Part shown: positions 58,663 to 64,000 of the stretch, in pieces
Layout of the letters: the number at the start of each line of letters is the position of its first letter
Numbering within the stretch: position 1 is the stretch's first letter
Source of the DNA: DASYQD01 sp963837455
GTDB taxonomy: Bacteria; Acidobacteriota; Thermoanaerobaculia; Multivoradales; JAIOJS01
Direction: 5' to 3'
Length of the DNA: 64,000 nt
Assembly (NCBI GenBank): GCA_963837455.1
Contig: CAWINM010000012.1
Span: forward strand, 186,001-250,000
The notes under the pieces: model-generated
Seen by the model: the letters and a program-made list of their open reading frames with translations, nothing else
The model's database searches: none
Told to the model about the DNA's origin: nothing
Position numbers and translations under genes: made by a program

Positions 58663-59292
58663 ATGGCGAAGCGGAAGCGGCGCAACTCCGACGCATCCCC
58701 GCCGCCGGGCTCCGGCCTGCAGGATGAGGCCGCGGCCGCGTCGGAGGCGTCGCCCGAGAGCGCCGGCGCGACCGCCGCCAAGCCGCCTCGTCGGCTGCGA
58801 GCGGAGGCCCGTTTCCTCATCACCTTCCTGCTCGTGCTCGGCGCCAGCTTCGCGTTCCTCGCCTGGAAGCCGGTCAACGACCACCTGGTCGAGCCCTTCA
58901 CCGCCAGGATCGCCGATCTCAGCGGCGTCACCCTGCGTGCCATCGGACAGGACGTCACGCGCAGCGGCACGGCACTGCGCTCGCCGCGCTTCGCGGTCAA
59001 CATCAAGAACGGCTGCAACGGGGTCGAGGCGATGGTGATCCTGCTCGCCGCGATCGTTGCCTTTCCCGCCCCCTGGAAAGCCCGTCTCGCAGGTCTGGCG
59101 ATCGGCGCCGTCGCCATCCAGGTGGTCAACCTGGTGAGGGTGGTGGCGCTGTTCCTCACCGGTGCCTACCTGCCGCGCTTCTTCGACACCTCGCACACGG
59201 TGGTATGGCAGAGCCTGGTGATCCTCTCGGCGGTGCTGATCTGGATCCTCTGGGCGCAGCGCGTGACGCCGCGACGCCCGTCCGCCGCGTGA
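58663..59292 (+). CDS. xrtH: Exosortase H (XrtH)
   Basis: Exosortases are membrane Cys proteases that cleave and attach C-terminally sorted surface proteins. The 209-residue protein has a hydrophilic N-terminus, several helices and the family triad: Cys in NIKNGCNGVEAM, Arg in VVNLVRVVALF and His in FFDTSHTVVWQ. The NGCNGVEA motif and short length fit the H type, whose known substrates carry IPTLxxWG-CTERM signals. The start is ATG 58663, because the -10 lies 10 bases before it; a longer frame from 58576 would add unrelated residues. No target protein is seen in the window. Confidence 0.88.
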   Translation: MAKRKRRNSDASPPPGSGLQDEAAAASEASPESAGATAAKPPRRLRAEARFLITFLLVLGASFAFLAWKPVNDHLVEPFTARIADLSGVTLRAIGQDVTRSGTALRSPRFAVNIKNGCNGVEAMVILLAAIVAFPAPWKARLAGLAIGAVAIQVVNLVRVVALFLTGAYLPRFFDTSHTVVWQSLVILSAVLIWILWAQRVTPRRPSAA

Positions 59293-59924
59293 GCCGGCGA
59301 CGCTCCCGGCGCGCTCCTGCGCCGCCGCCACAGGCGACCGGCTGGACCCCCGGCTGGCCCTGGCGCCTGATGCGCAACCTGCTGCTCACCGCCCCGGCGG
59401 CGATGCTACTCTGGCTGCTGATCTCACCCTTCCTCAGCCTCTTCCTGTCGCGCGCCGCCGAGCGCCTCACCCGCCTCGGGGAGCACCCCGCAACCACGCG
59501 TATCGAGCTCTCGAAGGGAGAGGATGCGCTGCTCACCCGCGGCGACACACGGGCGCATGGCAAGCTCCCCTATGGCATCCGCGTCACCGACATCCACTTC
59601 CCGCTGGTGCTGCTGATCGCGATCTTCCTCGCCACCCCCCACGTCAGCGCCCGCGAGCGCTTCGCCAACCTCGGCTACGCCCTGCTCATCACCCTCTGCT
59701 TCGAGGTCATCGACCTCTTCTTCTGGGTGAAGTTCGCGTACGCCACCCAGCTCGGCGACTGGAGCCTCTCCCACTACGGTCCCGTGGCGCGCAATTTCTG
59801 GGGCCTCGGCAAGCACGTCCTCGACCTGCCGGTCAAGCTCGCCCTCCCCTTCGTGCTCTGGGCCTCGTTCTACCTGCCGCAGCTCGCGGGCGATCTCTTC
59901 GCGGCCGGCGAGCGGGGCTCCTGA
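59289..59924 (+). CDS. Exosortase H-associated membrane protein
   Basis: This 211-residue membrane protein begins with GTG overlapping the xrtH stop, so the two are translationally coupled. A basic N-terminus is followed by helices such as LLLTAPAAMLLWLLISPFLS, IHFPLVLLIAIFLATP and NLGYALLITLCFEVIDLFFW. Members of this partner family are found next to XrtH in other genomes, where it may assist sorting. I have no evidence for the mechanism. It ends 160 bases before smc. Confidence 0.78.
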   Translation: MSRRRSRRAPAPPPQATGWTPGWPWRLMRNLLLTAPAAMLLWLLISPFLSLFLSRAAERLTRLGEHPATTRIELSKGEDALLTRGDTRAHGKLPYGIRVTDIHFPLVLLIAIFLATPHVSARERFANLGYALLITLCFEVIDLFFWVKFAYATQLGDWSLSHYGPVARNFWGLGKHVLDLPVKLALPFVLWASFYLPQLAGDLFAAGERGS

Positions 59925-60031
59925 CCCACCTCGGCAGGCAGGCCCAGACCGCCAGCCGCTTTCCATGCAAGGGCTTTCCCCGCCCTCGCACCCCGACATG
60001 TGGTGCCGTAGCGCGGCGCATCCCCAATCGG

Positions 60032-60061
60032 TTGTGGGTGCGCGAATCCCTCTGCTATGCT
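60032..60061 (+). promoter_or_regulatory. Sigma-70 promoter of smc
   Basis: TTGTGG (60032-60037) and TATGCT (60056-60061) are spaced by 18 bases; TGC precedes the hexamer, giving an extended -10. The leader of about 20 nt contains AACGGAG. Confidence 0.6.
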
Positions 60062-60086
60062 GCCGGCAGGCCAAGAACGGAGCACC

Positions 60087-63000
60087 ATGCTGAAGCTGCG
60101 CCGCCTCGAGATCTCGGGCTTCAAGTCCTTCGTCGACCCCGTCGCCCTCGACTTCGCGGAAGGGGTCACCGCCATCGTCGGCCCCAACGGTTGCGGCAAG
60201 AGCAACCTCTCCGACGCCATCTCCTGGGTGCTCGGCGAGCAGAGCGCGAAGACCCTGCGCTCGGGCACCATGGAGGACGTCATCTTCAACGGCGCCGAGC
60301 GCCGCGAGCCCCTCGGCATGGCCGAGGTCACCCTCAGCTTGGAGACCGACCCCACCTTCGAGCACGCGCAGGAGGGGCGGCTGACCCTGAGCCGTCGCGT
60401 CTTCCGCGGCGGCGAGGGGCAGTACCGGCTCAACGGCAAGCGGGTCACATTGAAAGAGATCCGTGACCTGCTCATGGGTACCGGGTTGGGCATCCGCGCC
60501 TACTCGATCATCGAGCAGGGGAAGATCGGCCTCATCCTCTCCGGCAAGCCGCAGGAGCGCCGCAGGCTGCTCGAGGAGGCGGCGGGCGTCACCCGCTACC
60601 GCGAGCGCCGGCGCGTCGCCGAGGTGAAGCTCGAGGAGGCCACCGCCAACCTCATGCGCCTCGATGACGTCCTTGGCGAGGTCGACCGCGCGGTGCGCGG
60701 GCTCAAGCGCCAGGCCGCTGCGGCGCGACGCTACCAGGCTCTCGAGGCCGACCTGCGCGAGCTCCTGGCGCGCGTGCTCGCCGGTCGCTGGGCGGCCCTC
60801 GTCGCCCGCGAGCGCGCCCTCGCTGCCGAGCTGCGCCGAGCGCACCGCGGCGCAGGCGGAGCTGGTGGCGGGGCTGCACCAGCGCGAGGCCGCCCTCGCC
60901 GGCGGCCGCCAGCGCGCCGACGAGCTGGCCGCTGAGCTGGGGGAGATCCATCGTCGCGACGCCGAGCTGCAGGCGCGCATCGAGGGGCGCCAGGCGTTCC
61001 TGCTCGGCGCTCGCGAGAACCTGCAGCAGGTGTCGGAGCGGCTCGCCTCTGGCGCCGGCGTCGCCGCCGAGCGACGCGACGAGCTCACTCGCAAGCGCCA
61101 GGCGCGCGCCGAGGTCGACACCCGCCGCGCAACGCTCGAGGCCGAGCTCGCCAGCGCGCGCGGCGCCGTCGAGGGGGACGAGACGGCGCTCTCGGCGCGC
61201 ATCCGCCAGCTGCAGGAGGTCGAGTCGCAGGTGGAGGCGCTGCGCCAGCAGCTGCTCGCTTCCATGGGCGGCCTCGACGCCCTGCGTGCGGAGCTGCACA
61301 GCCGCCAGCTCGAGCTCGAGCGCGCCACCCTGCGCCGTAGCCACCTCGACGAAGAGACCGCCGAGCACGGCCACGAGCGGGGAGAGGCGCACCAGGCGCT
61401 CGAGCTCGCCGGGGCGCAGGTCGCCGAGCTGCAGCAGGCGCTGGCCGAGCGCGAGCACGAGCGCGAGGCGCTACGACAGCAGCTCGCCGCCGCGCTCGCC
61501 CGCGAGACGGAGGCCACGCACGAGCGGCAGCAGGCCGACGAGCGCGTGCGGGCCGCCGAGCAGCGGCTGGAGGTGTTGCGGCAGCTCGAGGAGGCCCACC
61601 AGAGTGGACGGCACGCACTGCTCGCCGCACTCCGTGGCGCCGGGCTCGAGGCTCCGCAGCTGCTGGTCGAGCAGGTGCAGGCGCCCGAGGGGTGGGAGCG
61701 CGCCCTCGACTTCTACTTCGTCACGCTTGCCGATGCGGTGGTGGTCCCCGCCGGCACCGACCCCCTGGGCCTTGCCGCCGTACTCCGCGGGGACGGCAAC
61801 GGTGTCACTGCTCCCACCGCCGCCGTGCTGGTGACGCCGCTGGCGCCGGAGTCGGCGTGGGCCAGCGGCGCGCTGACGGACCCCGCCATCGCCGGCTCGC
61901 TGCGCGAGGCCCTCGGCCTCCCCGCCGAGCTCGCCGCCGCCTTGCCGCCGGCCTACCTCGTCGAGGGTGAGGCGGCAGCGCGCCGTCTCGCGGCCGACCA
62001 CCCCGGCGTCGCCTTCATCGCCCGCGAGGGGTCCTTCTGGCGCGGCGGCCTGCTCCACCTCGAGGGGGAGCGCCGCCACCCCGGCCTGCTCGCACGCAAG
62101 CAGGAGCGCGGCACTCTCGAGCGCCGGCTGCCGCGCGAGCGCGAGGAGGCAGCGGTGGCGGCGGCGGCGCTCGCCGACGCCGTGGCGGCGCGCACGACGT
62201 GGGCCCAGGCGCTGCAGGCCGAGGAGGCTGCCATTGCCGAGCTCCACCGGCAGCTCGCCGTCTCCGAGGCTCGCCGGGAGGATGCCGCCGAGCGCCTGCG
62301 CCGTCTCGAGAAGCAGGGGCTCGCCCTCGTCGCCGAGAGCGAGCGCCTGAGCGCCGAGGCTGCCACGCTGGGCGAGCGCATCGCCGAGGTGCGCGGCCGC
62401 CTTTCGGCGCGCGAGGAGGAGCACCACGAGCTCGAGGAGCGCTTCGACGCCGCCCAGGGCGAGCTCGCCGGCGCGCGCAGCGAGCGCGAGGAGCTACGGA
62501 CGGCTGGGGCCCAGCGGCTCGGCTACCTCCACCTGCTCGAGGAGCGGCGGCGCGCCCACGACGCCGACGCGGCGCGCCTCGAGCGCGAGGCACGGCAGAG
62601 CGAGGAGCAGCTGCAGCGGTGGAGCGACGAGGAGGTGCAGCTGCAGCGCCGCCGCGACGAGCTGCAGGCGGCGATCCAGGCTGGCGAGCTCGAGCTGGCG
62701 GCTGCGCTCGCCGGCCGCGCCGGCAGTCAAGACGAGGTGCTCGCCGCCCAGGCGCGCCTCGACGGCCAGCGCGAGACCCTCCGCTCGCTCGACGACGAGG
62801 CGCAGCTGTTGCGCGCCGAGCACGAGCGGGTGCGCGACGAGGCCGAGGCGCGGAGGGTCGAGCTCTCCGCCCTCGCCAACGAGGGGCGCCACCTGCGGGA
62901 GGCCTTCGCCGAGCAGCTCCACGCCGAGCCACCGGAGCTCGGTGGCGACCTTCCCGTGGGGCTGGCGACGGCCGACGACGAGCTTCCCGCTCTCGAGCAG

Positions 63001-63660
63001 CAGCTCGCCGACAAGCGCGCCGCTCTCGAGCGCATCGGCCCGGTCAACCTGCTCGCCGCCCAAGAGCACAGCGAGCAGGAGGAGCGTCACTCCTTCCTGC
63101 TCGTCCAGCGCGACGACGTCGCCGCCTCGGTGGCGAGCCTCAAGCAGACGATCCGCGAGATCAACGCCACCTCCAACGAGCGCTTTCGCACCACCTTCGA
63201 GGAGGTCAACAAGCGCTTCGGCGAGGTCTTCCAGTCGCTGTTCGGCGGCGGCGAGGCGGAGATGCGGCTGCTCGACGACGAGGACCTGCTGGAGAGCGGG
63301 ATCGAGATCGTCGCCCGCCCCCCCGGCAAGCGGCTGCAGAACCTGATGCTGCTCTCCGGCGGCGAGAAGGCGCTCACCGCGATCGCTCTGCTGGTGTCGC
63401 TCTTCCACACCAAGGCGTCGCCGTTCTGCATCCTCGACGAGGTCGACGCGCCGCTCGACGACCCCAACACGGTGCGCTTCGTCGAGGTGCTGAAGGCGAT
63501 GAGCCGTGACACCCAGTTCCTCGTCATCACCCACAACAAGCTCACCATGCAGGCGGCCTCCACCCTCTACGGAGTCACCATGCAGGAGCGCGGGGTGTCG
63601 AAGGTGGTGGGTGTGGCCCTCGACGAGGTGCAGCCCGCCGAAGAGCTGGCGATGGCCTAA
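60087..63660 (+). CDS. smc: Chromosome segregation protein SMC (frame broken once)
   Basis: SMC organises the chromosome with ScpA and ScpB. The N-terminal head is LKLRRLEISGFKSFVDPVAL and has Walker A VGPNGCGKSNLSDAISWVLG, plus the QERRRLLEEAAGVTRYRERR region. Two long coiled coils flank a hinge near residues ~520-640 (ERALDFYFVTLADAVVVPAG). The C-terminal head has the ABC signature LMLLSGGEKALTAIALLVS and Walker B SPFCILDEVDAPLDDPNTVR. The frame shifts once near 60,835 (extra base). Repaired length about 1190 residues. It works with parAB in chromosome handling, but scpAB is not here. Confidence 0.96.
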
Positions 63661-63708
63661 CCCCGCCGGAGCCGGAGTCGCCCGGCGTCGCCTCGAGCAC
63701 CTGCCGTC

Positions 63709-64000
63709 TCAGCGTGTGGGCGCCGCCCCCGCGGGCACGTCGGCGGTGCGCACCAGCTTGACCAGCGACACCCCGTCGTAGCTCACCTCGTACACCGCCG
63801 GCAACGCCACGAACAGACGGTCGTCGATGTAGTAGCGGCGCCGTACCAGCAGCAGCCAGTCCGGGCGCACGCGCGTGCGCTGCGGCAGCATCTCGAAGGC
63901 GGCGTGCAGCTGGCCGTGGTCGGAGTAGCTGCGCAGCAGCGCCGGCCAGTAAGGCGACATGAACAGCTTCTGCCCCGGGCGGAGGTTGCGGTCGAGCGCC
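63709..64000 (-). CDS. Hypothetical protein, 3' part
   Basis: The gene runs off the right end; the frame is open to base 64000 and stops at 63709. The visible C-terminal ~96 residues have no motif I recognise (LLLVRRRYYIDDRLFVALPA; VYEVSYDGVSLVKLVRTADV). A possible internal ATG at 63960 is preceded by ALDRNLRPGQKLF in the same frame, so it is not the real start. The DDRL... and RPGQKLF parts suggest a small secreted or enzyme domain, but function is unknown. Confidence 0.5.
   Translation of the reverse strand, partial: ALDRNLRPGQKLFMSPYWPALLRSYSDHGQLHAAFEMLPQRTRVRPDWLLLVRRRYYIDDRLFVALPAVYEVSYDGVSLVKLVRTADVPAGAAPTR

Overview
The window is a stretch of chromosome from a very G+C-rich Gram-negative bacterium. 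It carries the LPS transporter (Lpt), a complete Tol-Pal operon, respiratory complex I genes, electron-transfer flavoprotein, a Rex redox repressor, exosortase H and many GTG/TTG starts. No rRNA or other lineage marker is present. An Acidobacteriota-like lineage (for example Thermoanaerobaculia) is my best guess from the gene mix, but this is inference. No CRISPR array, prophage, transposase or insertion sequence was seen.

Layout. 1-9.0 kb (+): end of a TPR/SLH protein, pgsA, dnaE, a DHH-CBS-tRNA nucleotidyltransferase fusion, a secreted protein and rsmD. 9.0-20.7 kb (-): a complex I operon nuoA-E-F-G-H-J-K-L-M-N with rex as its last gene. It lacks nuoB, C, D and I, and a Rex operator lies in its promoter. 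20.8-23.3 kb: glycosyltransferase, polysaccharide deacetylase, acyl carrier protein, FabZ-like dehydratase and tRNA-Leu. 23.3-29.1 kb (+): der, an IHF/HU gene, a MerR gene, tRNA-Pro, a membrane protein, ribH, nusB, a transglutaminase-like protein and lptE. 29.2-34.5 kb (-): rpsT and tolQ-tolR-tolA-tolB-pal-cpoB. 34.7-36.5 kb (+): etfBA. 36.5-40.3 kb: a TrmH-type methyltransferase, a DUF84 protein and a fused LptF-LptG. 40.9-42.6 kb (-): parA-parB. 42.8-58.6 kb (-): accA, recJ, fused lptC/lptA, lptB, rpoN, hpf, ptsN-like, hprK, rapZ, EIIA-Man, HPr, EI, a cupin, a lipoprotein, miaB and a bifunctional nuclease. 58.7-63.7 kb (+): xrtH, its membrane partner and smc. A partial gene closes the window.

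Common themes. The envelope is well represented: LptF and LptG are one chain, LptC and LptA are one chain, and LptB, LptE and Tol-Pal are all here. Redox control links Rex to complex I. The PTS cluster contains only phosphorelay and sensor parts (EI, HPr, HPr kinase, two EIIA proteins, RapZ) beside sigma-54, with no sugar permease, so it is probably regulatory. At least a dozen genes have a sigma-70 -10 box ending only 7-12 nt before the start codon, which suggests frequent leaderless or nearly leaderless transcription.

Quality caution. Between about 40.9 and 53.9 kb nearly every gene has several single-base indels that break frame, mostly at short G/C runs. The same occurs at isolated points elsewhere (nuoN, nuoL, der, recJ, accA, smc). 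All are housekeeping genes whose protein motifs continue in the next frame, so I read these as sequencing or assembly errors and annotate the genes as intact in life. Ends of genes in that block are approximate.
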